64,000 nucleotides of DNA from Glycomyces terrestris (GTDB lineage: Bacteria > Actinomycetota > Actinomycetes > Mycobacteriales > Micromonosporaceae): positions 62,001-126,000 of the forward strand of contig NZ_RSEB01000005.1 in the NCBI RefSeq assembly GCF_003933745.1, written 5' to 3'. Within the stretch, counting starts at the first letter, position 1. Every line of letters begins with the position of its first letter. Position numbers and translations under genes: made by a program. Shown piece after piece: positions 33,409 to 40,059 of the stretch. A model generated the notes under the pieces. The model had not been told where the DNA came from. It searched no databases and saw only the letters and a list, made by a program, of their open reading frames with translations.

Positions 33409-33440
33409 GGCAGGGGCGCGGCCGATGCCGCGCCCCTGCC
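33409..33440. terminator. Terminator of the sugar transporter operon
   Basis: A 14-bp perfect stem (33409-33422 with 33427-33440) and a CGAT loop, eight bases after the stop. It can also serve the convergent gene at 33520. Confidence 0.75.
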
Positions 33441-33519
33441 GTGTTCCGTCTCCGAGAGCGGCTCCCCCGTGCTCCTGCGGGACCCGCTCACTCCGGCACT
33501 GCCGTCGTGTTCGGTGCCG

Positions 33520-34008
33520 TCATAGCACCCCCTTCTTGACGAGGCACGAGGCAGGGCTGTAGCCGACGGTGTCGCCGGACTGGACGCGGATCCAGTCGGT
33601 CTCCCAGCGCAGGCCGGCGCAGCCGACGGTCCTGCCCCCCTGGGTCGGCTCGCAGGCCCCGTGGACCTCGGTCTTGTTGTGCAGGCGCAGCAGGCGCCGC
33701 GCGCCCATGTCGGTCTCGGTGAAGACCGAGACGCCGAACGTGGCCTTGACCGCGTATGTGCACGACAGGTCCTGCTCGTCGGTCCACCCCTCCGAGAGGA
33801 TGGCGTGCTGGGCCGCGATCGGGCGGGCGTCGGTCCCCGCGACGCCCGCGGACTCGGCGGCCGAGCTCTCCCCGTTCCGGGCCAGGACGATGGCAACGGC
33901 CATGATGGCCGCCGCGATCGCGATCCTGACCAGGAGCTTCTTCGTGACCGTCCACGTGCTTCCGGCGGCGGACTTGATCCCGCCCTTGACCCGTCCCATG
34001 ACCGACAT
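33520..34008 (-). CDS. Hypothetical membrane-anchored extracytoplasmic protein
   Basis: A 162-residue protein with a basic N-terminus (about 25 residues), one membrane helix (LVRIAIAAAIMAVAIVLA) and an exported domain of about 110 residues. That domain has four cysteines (LSCTYAV, GACEPTQ, VGCAGLR, SCLVKKG) that could form two disulfides. The words WIRVQSGDTVGYSPASCLV recall SH3-like folds. I do not recognise the family. ATG at 34008 after GGGGGAAG. It stands alone between a sugar transporter operon and an oxidoreductase on the same strand. Confidence 0.7.
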   Translation of the reverse strand: MSVMGRVKGGIKSAAGSTWTVTKKLLVRIAIAAAIMAVAIVLARNGESSAAESAGVAGTDARPIAAQHAILSEGWTDEQDLSCTYAVKATFGVSVFTETDMGARRLLRLHNKTEVHGACEPTQGGRTVGCAGLRWETDWIRVQSGDTVGYSPASCLVKKGVL

Positions 34009-34179
34009 GGCCGCTTCCCCCTGCCCCCGGCGCGCGTCCCCGCGGCGCTCGGCGTCCGATGCCGGGGCCGGACCGGCCCGTGAACGACATCCATTCCAGG
34101 GTGGGGGCAGGCGGGGCCGGCCGGAGGGCGAACCGCGCAGAAACCGGCCCCACTGTCGTACTTACGACGCTGTCGGGTC

Positions 34180-35142
34180 CTATTCGGCGGTGACGACGAC
34201 CTTCCCGAAGGCGTCGCCCGAGGCGAGGCGGCGCAGGGCCCGCTCGGCCTCGGCGAGCGGGTGCACGGAGTCGATGACGGGCTTGAGGCCGCTCTCGGCG
34301 CAGAAGAGGAGGAGTTCGCGCAGTTCGGCGAGGGTGCCCATGGTCGAGCCGACGATCTCGAGCTGCTTGAAGAAGACGTGCCGCAGGTCGACCTCGGCGA
34401 CGGGGCCGCCGGTGACGCCGCAGTTGACGAGGCGCCCGCCGGGTTTGAGGGACTTGATCGAGTGCTCCATGACGGGCGCGCCGACGGAGTCGACGACGAC
34501 GTCGACGCGCTCGGGCAGGCGGCCGCCGGCCTCGACGGGGACGGCGCCGAGCTCGGCGGCCCGCTCGCGGCGCTCGGGGGTGCGGCCGGTGGCGTACACG
34601 CGGGCGCCGAGGGCGCGGGCGAGGACGATCGCGGCGGTGGCGACGCCGCCGCCGGCGCCCTGGACGAGCACGGCCCCCTCGGCGCCGAGGCGGCCGCGGC
34701 TGGTGAGCATCCGCCAGGCGGTGAGGTACGCGGTGGGCAGGCAGGCGGCCTCGGCGGCGGTCCAGCCCCGGGGGACGGGCACGAGGTTGCGGGCGGGCAC
34801 GGACACGTACTCGGCGAGCGTCCCGGGGTGGAGTTCGGACAGGAGGGTGCGCTTGGGGTCGAGGGTCTCGTCCTCCAGCGACCCGTCGGCGATGACGGGG
34901 TAGACGACGACCTCGTCGCCCGCGGCGGTGCGGCCGACGGCGTCGGTGCCGAGGATCATCGGGGTCTGCTCGGCGCGCAGCCCGACGCCGGCGAGGGACC
35001 ACAGGTCGTGGTGGTTGACCGAGGCGGCGACGAGCGCGACGCGGGTCCAGTCCTCGGGCACGGCCGGGGGCTCGATCTCACCCACCGAGAGGGCGCTGAA
35101 CGGGTCTTCGGGGTTGGTGTCGCGGGCGTACGCGGCGAGCAT
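34180..35142 (-). CDS. MDR-superfamily NAD(P)-dependent oxidoreductase (zinc-free, quinone-reductase-like)
   Basis: A 320-residue medium-chain dehydrogenase/reductase. The N-terminal GroES-like domain has VALVAASVNHHDLWSLAGVG and ILGTDAVGRTAAGDEVVVYP. The Rossmann domain has LVQGAGGGVATAAIVLARALGARVYATGR, here split by its Gly-rich turn, and VVVDSVGAPVMEHSIKSLKPGG. The structural-zinc Cys cluster of alcohol dehydrogenases is missing, which points to the quinone/enone reductase branch. ATG at 35142; the frame is open for ten more codons. It is divergent from sodN. Substrate unknown. Confidence 0.85.
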   Translation of the reverse strand: MLAAYARDTNPEDPFSALSVGEIEPPAVPEDWTRVALVAASVNHHDLWSLAGVGLRAEQTPMILGTDAVGRTAAGDEVVVYPVIADGSLEDETLDPKRTLLSELHPGTLAEYVSVPARNLVPVPRGWTAAEAACLPTAYLTAWRMLTSRGRLGAEGAVLVQGAGGGVATAAIVLARALGARVYATGRTPERRERAAELGAVPVEAGGRLPERVDVVVDSVGAPVMEHSIKSLKPGGRLVNCGVTGGPVAEVDLRHVFFKQLEIVGSTMGTLAELRELLLFCAESGLKPVIDSVHPLAEAERALRRLASGDAFGKVVVTAE

Positions 35143-35199
35143 CGGGCCTGACCTCCGTCTCGTGGATTGCACTGTCCACCTTGGTGTTCTGTGAGCAGC

Positions 35200-35216
35200 G
35201 TTGTCGCAAACACAAC
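35200..35216. promoter_or_regulatory. Inverted repeat in the sodN upstream region
   Basis: GTTGT-N7-ACAAC, a 5-base dyad 85 bases before the sodN ATG. The first 11 bases (GTTGTCGCAAA) recur at about 36630. It could be an operator; no regulator can be named. Confidence 0.3.
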
Positions 35217-35300
35217 TCTAGGGGTCCGGCCGAAAGGGGCCTGGGTAGAGGTAGGGTCGGCGGTGGAATCACAACCCACTGAAGGAAGCTGGAGGGGCGC

Positions 35301-35711
35301 ATGTTCAAGCCTCTGTTCAAGCGGCTGCTGCCGCAGACCACCGCTTCCGCTCACTGCGACCTGCCGTGCGGGGTCTACGACCCGGCCCAGGCCCGCATCG
35401 AAGCGGAGTCGGTCAAGGCCATCTGCGAGAAGTACCAGGCCAACGAGGACCCCGAGTTCCGCACCCGGGCCCTGATCATCAAGGAGCAGCGCTCCAACCT
35501 GGTCAAGGAGCACCTGTGGGTGCTGTGGACCGACTACTTCAAGCCGCCGCACTTCGAGAAGTACCCGCAGCTGCACACCCTCGTCAACGAGGCCACGAAG
35601 CTCGCGGGCGCCTCCGGCGCGAAGGGCTCGGCCGACCCGAAGGTCGCCGAGGAGCTGCTGGCCAAGATCGACCAGATCGCCGAGATCTTCTGGGAGACCA
35701 AGAAGGCCTAG
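35301..35711 (+). CDS. sodN: Nickel superoxide dismutase
   Basis: A 136-residue precursor. The first 17 residues (MFKPLFKRLLPQTTASA) are a propeptide that must be cut so that His18 becomes the N-terminus. The mature protein opens with the nickel hook HCDLPCGVYDP, where His, Cys19 and Cys23 bind Ni. The helical bundle follows (EQRSNLVKEHLWVLWTDYF). It disproportionates superoxide in the cytoplasm as a hexamer. In Streptomyces the protease gene sodX adjoins sodN. Here the downstream gene is not a protease and none is seen within this locus, so maturation must use a distant enzyme. ATG at 35301 after GGAGGG. A 17-bp hairpin follows. Confidence 0.97.
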   Translation: MFKPLFKRLLPQTTASAHCDLPCGVYDPAQARIEAESVKAICEKYQANEDPEFRTRALIIKEQRSNLVKEHLWVLWTDYFKPPHFEKYPQLHTLVNEATKLAGASGAKGSADPKVAEELLAKIDQIAEIFWETKKA

Positions 35712-35728
35712 CCTTCCCGGGCCCCGCC

Positions 35729-35767
35729 GGAGCGCCCGCCGCCGCATCCCGCGGCGGCGGGCGCTCC
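35729..35767 (+). terminator. Terminator of sodN
   Basis: A 17-bp perfect stem (35729-35745 with 35751-35767) and a 5-base loop ATCCC, 17 bases after the stop. Confidence 0.8.
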
Positions 35768-35939
35768 GCCGTCTCAGGCCGGGGCCGCTCCGCTCCTTCG
35801 GGGACGGTCGCGGCGCGGCGGGGCCGCGCGGTCCCGGAGGCGTGATTCCTCCAGGGTGGTACCCGTATCCCGGGGGTCCCCACTATTCTGGACGCGAGAG
35901 GGCGGAAGTCCTTCGGCCCCTCAGTCACAGGAAGCGGCG

Positions 35940-36392
35940 ATGCCGGTGAGCGATGAGCGCGACGACGTGCTGCTGCTCGACGTGCCCTCGACGGGCGACT
36001 ACCTGTCGGTCCTGCCGACCGCGACCGCGGCGGTGGCGACCCGCCTCGGGTTCTCGCTGGACGAGATCGAGGACCTGCGGGCGGCGGTGAACGCCGCGGT
36101 GGCGCTCCTGATCCCGCCCGACGCCGGCCGGCCGCGGCCGTTCCGCCGCAGGTCGGGCGACGAGCCGCTCCACTGCCGCCTCGAAGTGGGCGAGGAGACC
36201 CTCCAGATCGTGCTCAGCCGCCCCAAGGGCGAGCCGCTCCCCGACGCCGGGTCGTACCAGTGGCAGGTGCTGCGGGCCCTCACCGACGAGGTCGAGTCGG
36301 AGGTCGAGGGGGCCCTCACCACGATCCGCATCCGCCAGCGCCGCCCCGCGACGGAGGCCGACGCGGACACCGAGCGCCACCAGATCCACTAG
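35940..36392 (+). CDS. RsbW-like (HATPase) protein with degenerate ATP-binding boxes
   Basis: A 150-residue protein. The opening DDVLLLDVPSTGDYLSVLPTATAAVATRLG and LDEIEDLRAAVNAAVALL resemble the N-terminal half of RsbW/SpoIIAB anti-sigma kinases. In those, the N-box reads roughly E-x-x-x-N, but here it is NAAVALL, and no G-box is visible afterwards. The middle holds a Pro/Arg-rich insertion (PDAGRPRPFRRRSGDEP). It may have lost kinase activity and kept sigma-factor or STAS binding. ATG at 35940 after GGAAGCGG. No sigma factor follows; the next gene is whiB on the other strand. Confidence 0.6.
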   Translation: MPVSDERDDVLLLDVPSTGDYLSVLPTATAAVATRLGFSLDEIEDLRAAVNAAVALLIPPDAGRPRPFRRRSGDEPLHCRLEVGEETLQIVLSRPKGEPLPDAGSYQWQVLRALTDEVESEVEGALTTIRIRQRRPATEADADTERHQIH

Positions 36393-36414
36393 GCCGCCCC
36401 GGTCGGGGCGGAAC

Positions 36415-36549
36415 TGTCGTACCCCCGGGGCACCATGGAAACCGGGGGCCCTTCCCAGCGCCGAGTGCGCTCCCCAGGGGTGCCCGGCTCCCGGACCGGA
36501 GTGTCGTACCCCTGCGGCACGATCGAGACCGGGGGCCCTTCCCAGCGCC
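36415..36549. repeat. Two 48-bp direct repeats
   Basis: 36415-36462 and 36502-36549 share about 42 of 48 bases, from TGTCGTACCCC to CCCTTCCCAGCGCC, at a period of 87. The 3' 22 bases are identical. They lie in the 284-base gap between the RsbW-like gene and whiB, just before a hairpin. Function unknown. Confidence 0.75.
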
Positions 36550-36586
36550 GGCCGCGGGCCTTCAGGGTTCCCGGCCGGAGCCGGGC

Positions 36587-36627
36587 AAGCTTGAAGGCCC
36601 GGCGGGCATGCCGGGCCTTCCAAGCTT
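36587..36627. terminator. Bidirectional terminator between RsbW-like gene and whiB
   Basis: AAGCTTGAAGGCCCGG (36587-36602) pairs with CCGGGCCTTCCAAGCTT (36611-36627) with one bulged C and an 8-base loop. It lies 49 bases beyond the whiB stop. Confidence 0.65.
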
Positions 36628-36676
36628 CTGTTGTCGCAAATTCGAGGGATGGGTCACATCAAGGGATTGCGCGGTC

Positions 36677-36940
36677 CTAGCCGACGACCTGGGTGGCGAG
36701 CGTGCGCAGGGCACCGGAGCGGCGCTTCAGCTCGCGGCGCTCGATCTCGCTCATGCCGCCCCACACGCCCGCGTCCTGACCGCTCTCGAGCGCCCACCGC
36801 AGGCACTCCTCGGTCACGGGGCAGCGCCGGCAGACGTTCTTGGCCTGCTCGATCTGTACCAGTGCCGGACCGGTGTCCCCGATCGGGAAGAACAGCTCGG
36901 GGTCCTCGTCACGGCAGATGGCCTCGTGGCGCCAATCCAT
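36677..36940 (-). CDS. whiB1: WhiB-family [4Fe-4S] regulator, WhiB1/WblE type
   Basis: An 87-residue regulator whose opening MDWRHEAICRDEDPELFFP is the WhiB1/WblE signature. Cluster ligands are Cys9, Cys37, Cys40 and Cys46 (NVCRRCPVTEEC). The turn GVWGGMSEIERR and the basic ELKRRSG tail follow. WhiB1 binds the primary sigma factor and senses NO through its cluster in mycobacteria, where it is essential. ATG at 36940, eight bases after AAGGAG; a TTG just upstream is in frame but less well placed. The 838 bases upstream have no gene and contain a perfect CRP-type site at 37331, which fits the known CRP control of mycobacterial whiB1. Confidence 0.95.
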   Translation of the reverse strand: MDWRHEAICRDEDPELFFPIGDTGPALVQIEQAKNVCRRCPVTEECLRWALESGQDAGVWGGMSEIERRELKRRSGALRTLATQVVG

Positions 36941-37330
36941 CAAAACATCTCCTTGCTAAGCATCAAGCATCTTGCTTTCACGGTGTTGTGAGTTCTTGCG
37001 GTTCGGGCGTCGCGGGCCGCTGGGGCCTCGCGCCGGGCGTTCAAGCCGCGCTGCGCTCGTGCACCGGTCCGTGTTCCCCCCGCTGGAAATCGCTGCGGCG
37101 GTCGCACCCCACGGACGGTGCATACGGGCACTCAGGACGGAACTCGTCTCCCTGCAAAGGGAATCGTTGTCGCCGCGAGCATGGAGTGACCTCGCGCGGC
37201 GCCAGCACCGTTGCTGAACGCGCTGGGCCGGGGAGGCATCTCCGTCTCCGGCGTCGGCCGCCCGAATGGCGACTGCAAACGTACAGCTCCGCGAGCGGAT
37301 CTGCGACTCGTCCGCACCGTGACCCGGGCC

Positions 37331-37350
37331 CTTGTGAATACTTTCACAAG
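37331..37350. promoter_or_regulatory. CRP-type binding site
   Basis: CTTGTGAATACTTTCACAAG contains TGTGA-N6-TCACA exactly, with arms extended to 8 bases each side of the central 4. This is the CRP consensus used by mycobacterial CRP (Rv3676), which controls whiB1. It is about 390 bases from the whiB1 ATG. Confidence 0.75.
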
Positions 37351-37392
37351 GTCGTGATTTGTCAAGGGTTCGACTCCCGAATTCAGCACGAA

Positions 37393-37406
37393 GTGAGTGA
37401 ACTCAC
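37393..37406. promoter_or_regulatory. 14-bp palindrome GTGAGT-GA-ACTCAC
   Basis: Perfect 6-base arms around GA, 42 bases from the CRP-type site. It could be a regulator site in the same promoter. Nothing identifies the binder. Confidence 0.4.
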
Positions 37407-37778
37407 CGTGCTACCTCGAAGAAGACTCGCGGAACTCGTTCCGCGGCACCGCCGGGACCCCTACCGCGGGCCCTCGGGCGACGCCCGCCACACGTTCCCT
37501 CCGCGCGAGCCGAAGCCGTTGTCCGGCTGTCAGGCTTCGTAAAGGAGGGGGTCGGTGACAGCGAGTCGAACCGGTTTGACACACTGGTACTCAAGGTTGG
37601 CAGACACACCTTACGAGAAGTCCGCCAGGGCAGAAGTACCCACGACGCCCGGTCAATAACGCACCGAAAAGACGATATTCGGTTGTAAGTCTCGCGCCGT
37701 CCCGGTAGGGATGGCGAAATCAACCTTGCCTGCTCACGGGCGACTTGTCAACACCCGTCTAGAGGTTTTCCCAAGTTG

Positions 37779-38735
37779 TTAGCAGGCCACCCGCAGCGCC
37801 TTCGGCACCGAACTGAGTTCGAGTTCCGTGCGCTCGCCGAGATAGTCCCCGTCGAGCTGGAAGGCCTGCGGCAGCGACGCGCGCAACCGGATCCTGGAGA
37901 GATCGTGATGCGTCACCGCGTGCTTGCCGTCGGGTCCGTCACGTCCCACCAGCAGTGAAGCGGCGGTCCGCGCGGCGTCCGACAGCCCAAGTTTACGCAG
38001 AATCAGGACATCAAGTCCAGCATTAAAGGACGCCCGCGCGTTGAGATTCACCGGAAGGGCGCCGAGATAGGTCCACGGTGCGCAGTTCTGCACCACGACC
38101 ATCCCGGTCGATTCGACCTCTTCGCCGGTGGACAGCGACACTTGGATCGAATCGCCTTCCACCCCATGCTCATTGAGTTCGGCCATGACGGCGCGGGCGT
38201 AATGCGCGCCGAGATTGCGCTTCTTGCGGTACGACTCCACCTTCTTGATGATCGACGCGTCCCAGCCGAGTCCGGCGCAGAAGGTGAAGAGGCGGTCGAC
38301 CCCGTCGGCCTGGAGCCGCCCGAGGCTCACGGTGCGGGTGCGGGGCGAGTCCGTGAGGGCCGCGACGATCGCCATCGCGGCGCGGCGCCGGTCCCAGGGG
38401 AGCCCGAGGGCGCGCGCGAAGACGTTCGTGGACCCGGCGGGGATCGGCGCGAACAGCGGCGCCTCCTCGGCGGGGCGCCCGTCCGCGACGAGGCCGTTGA
38501 CGACCTCGTTCACCGTGCCGTCGCCCCCGAGGCTGAGCACGACGTCGTAGCCGGCGTCGGCGCCCCGGCGCGCCAGCTCCTCGCCGTGGCCGCGGTCCCC
38601 GGTCTTCTCGACGGTCAGGTCGAGGACGCCGTCGAGCTTCTTGGCGACCCACCGCGTGCGGCGGCGCGAGCCGGTGGAGGCCTTCGGGTTCACGATGAGC
38701 AGGCCGCGCTGTGGCGCTGCTTTCAGGGCGCGCAT
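37779..38735 (-). CDS. Diacylglycerol/sphingosine-kinase-family lipid kinase
   Basis: A 318-residue protein with the DAGK catalytic domain. Motifs are LLIVNPKAS at the N-terminus, the nucleotide-binding SLGGDGTVNEVVNGL, and PIPAGSTNVFARALGLP. The C-terminal beta-rich half has FNAGLDVLILRKLGL and FQLDGDYLGERTELE. It probably phosphorylates diacylglycerol or a related lipid such as a phosphatidylinositol-mannoside precursor. ATG at 38735. Divergent from a small membrane protein 32 bases away. Downstream lies the long whiB1 leader region. Confidence 0.9.
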   Translation of the reverse strand: MRALKAAPQRGLLIVNPKASTGSRRRTRWVAKKLDGVLDLTVEKTGDRGHGEELARRGADAGYDVVLSLGGDGTVNEVVNGLVADGRPAEEAPLFAPIPAGSTNVFARALGLPWDRRRAAMAIVAALTDSPRTRTVSLGRLQADGVDRLFTFCAGLGWDASIIKKVESYRKKRNLGAHYARAVMAELNEHGVEGDSIQVSLSTGEEVESTGMVVVQNCAPWTYLGALPVNLNARASFNAGLDVLILRKLGLSDAARTAASLLVGRDGPDGKHAVTHHDLSRIRLRASLPQAFQLDGDYLGERTELELSSVPKALRVAC

Positions 38736-38767
38736 AGGCGCAGAGTAGCCCGGGATACGGTTGAGGG

Positions 38768-39211
38768 GTGAACGAAACCGACGCCGACATGGGCGCGGTC
38801 ACCGAAAGTCGCGGTGACGGCGCACGACCGTGGACCCTCACCGCCGCCGCCGGCGTGTTCTGGCTCCTCGCAACGGGACTCGTGGCGGCCGGGGCCTGGG
38901 CCCTGGTGCAGATCCTCACCGGCGACGTCGACACCGCGAGCGGCGCGGCGGGCATCGCCCTCATCGCGTGGCTCGCGGCGCTGTACTACTGGTTCATCGG
39001 CCGCCGGCTCCTCCAGCGCCGCGACGTCGTGGCGCAGGCGGTGTTCCAGGCGCTCCTGTGGCTCCCGGTCGGGTACTACCTGCGGGAGGCCGCGCACCCG
39101 GTCGCCGGGCTCGCGGCGTGGGCGCTCGCGGCGGCGATGCTGGCGCTGGTGCTGTGCGGCCCGAGCCGGCGCGCCGTCGGTTTCGGCGAGCGGCGGCCCT
39201 TCGGCGAGTGA
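38768..39211 (+). CDS. Small hypothetical membrane protein
   Basis: A 147-residue protein with about four hydrophobic helices (AAAGVFWLLATGLVAAGAWAL, AGIALIAWLAALYYWFIG, VVAQAVFQALLWLPVGYYL, VAGLAAWALAAAMLALVLC). The RRLLQRRDVVAQAVF loop and the ending GFGERRPFGE are seen in actinomycete integral membrane proteins of unknown role. GTG at 38768 after GAGGG. Its last bases abut a tRNA-like remnant. Confidence 0.8.
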   Translation: MNETDADMGAVTESRGDGARPWTLTAAAGVFWLLATGLVAAGAWALVQILTGDVDTASGAAGIALIAWLAALYYWFIGRRLLQRRDVVAQAVFQALLWLPVGYYLREAAHPVAGLAAWALAAAMLALVLCGPSRRAVGFGERRPFGE

Positions 39212-39215
39212 AGCC

Positions 39216-39267
39216 GCTTGAACCCGCGACCTCCTGGACCACAACCAGGCGTCTGCTCAGCTGAACC
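39216..39267 (-). pseudogene. tRNA-His-like remnant
   Basis: On the minus strand the anticodon arm CCTGGTTGTGGTCCAGG is a perfect 5-bp stem with anticodon GTG. The variable loop AGGTC and T-loop start GCGGGTTCAAGC follow, and a D-arm-like TTCAGCTGAGCA precedes. The 3' half of the T-stem and both acceptor strands cannot pair, so it is not a working tRNA. It may be a scar of element insertion or excision at a tRNA-His gene. Confidence 0.6.
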
Positions 39268-39364
39268 GCGCCTCGGCGGCGCACTCCGCGGTCCAGCCGC
39301 ACTACGCTTCGGCGCGCTTCGCGGTCAGTCGGACTACGCCTCGGCGGCGCGCTTCGCGATGAGG
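39263..39364. repeat. Three degenerate copies of the chelatase gene 3' end
   Basis: Units at 39263-39301, 39302-39333 and 39334-39364 each contain CGC(C/T)TCGGCG(GCG)C-CTTCGCGGT-like sequence. The second and third both start CTACGC, the stop codon of the chelatase on the minus strand. The third is the real gene end and the others lie beyond it. Confidence 0.6.
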
Positions 39365-40059
39365 TCGAGCAGTTCCGGTGCGGCGCCCAGCGGTTCACCC
39401 GCATGGACGATGCCGGCCTCGCGGGCCGACGCCAGCGCGGCGTCGCACAGCAGCCCCGGGGCGATGAAGTAGCAGACGGCCGCGACGCGCTGGGCGCCTT
39501 GGGCTTTCAGGCGCTCGACGGTCTCGCCGGCCTTCGGGCCGGGGCCGGAGGCGAAGCCGGGGCCGGCCGGGACGCCGAGCAGGCGGCCGGCCTCCTCGGC
39601 GACGGCCGCGACGTGCGCGCGGCCCTCGTCGACGCGGGTGCCCGCGGCGCACACCACGAGCCCGTCGACGCCGAACGGCAGGTCCCGCACGAGCGCCTTC
39701 GCGAGCGACAGGTCCCCCACCGGGCGGGCCACCGCGACCGCGAGGCCCGGGCGGGCCTCCTCGGCGCGCTTGGCGACCTCCGGGAGGTCGGTGCGGGAGT
39801 GGTAGGCGTCGGTCAGCAGCAGCGGGAGGGCCACCGCGGCGGCGACGCCGGTGTCGGCGATGCCGCGCAGGACCTCGACCGGGTGCGGCTCGTTGAACTC
39901 CAGGAAGCCGGCGTCCGCCCCGGCCGCCCGCGCGATGGCGCGGACGGCCTCCGGGGAGCGCGGATCGGGGCTGCCGTGGGCGACCAGGACGATCGGGCGC
40001 GGCGGCCCCGCGGGCGCGGCCGGGGCCGCGTCCCGTCCGGGGGCCGGGAGGTCAGACAT
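39334..40059 (-). CDS. Sirohydrochlorin chelatase (CbiX/SirB family)
   Basis: A 241-residue two-repeat chelatase. The first metal-site motif is VLVAHGSPDPRSPEAV and the second half contains PLLLTDAYHSRTDLPEV, with the conserved His residues. The late VAAVCYFIAPGLLCD is also family-like. It inserts Fe2+ (for siroheme) or Co2+ (for B12). As the last gene of a sulfite reductase operon it most likely makes siroheme. It overlaps cysH by eight bases. The first 20 residues are Ala/Pro-rich and dispensable-looking. Confidence 0.88.
   Translation of the reverse strand: MSDLPAPGRDAAPAAPAGPPRPIVLVAHGSPDPRSPEAVRAIARAAGADAGFLEFNEPHPVEVLRGIADTGVAAAVALPLLLTDAYHSRTDLPEVAKRAEEARPGLAVAVARPVGDLSLAKALVRDLPFGVDGLVVCAAGTRVDEGRAHVAAVAEEAGRLLGVPAGPGFASGPGPKAGETVERLKAQGAQRVAAVCYFIAPGLLCDAALASAREAGIVHAGEPLGAAPELLDLIAKRAAEA

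Larger units (their letters stand above)
36941..37778. other. Long non-coding region upstream of whiB1, 838 bases
   Basis: No open frame here looks like a protein, and GC content drops clearly (around the mid-50s percent by eye in 37540-37770, against about 72 elsewhere). It contains a CRP-type palindrome (37331-37350) and a second palindrome (37393-37406). A long leader, a small RNA, or both are possible. The minus-strand transcript into whiB1 would be several hundred bases if it started near the CRP site. Confidence 0.6.

Noticed and set aside
36435..36680. An 81-codon frame with METGGPSQRR repeated
   Set aside because: The repeat comes from the 48-bp DNA repeat; no ribosome site, and it runs through the terminator.
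37371..37390. tRNA T-loop-like GGTTCGACTCCC
   Set aside because: Only three stem pairs form, and no D-arm, anticodon arm or acceptor fits upstream.
37570..37600. TTGACA at about 37574 as a plus-strand promoter
   Set aside because: No -10-like box at 16-19 bases, and no plus-strand gene follows.
37403..37723. A 106-codon minus-strand frame in the whiB1 leader region
   Set aside because: Composition does not match coding DNA of this genome (low GC3), with no motif or ribosome site.
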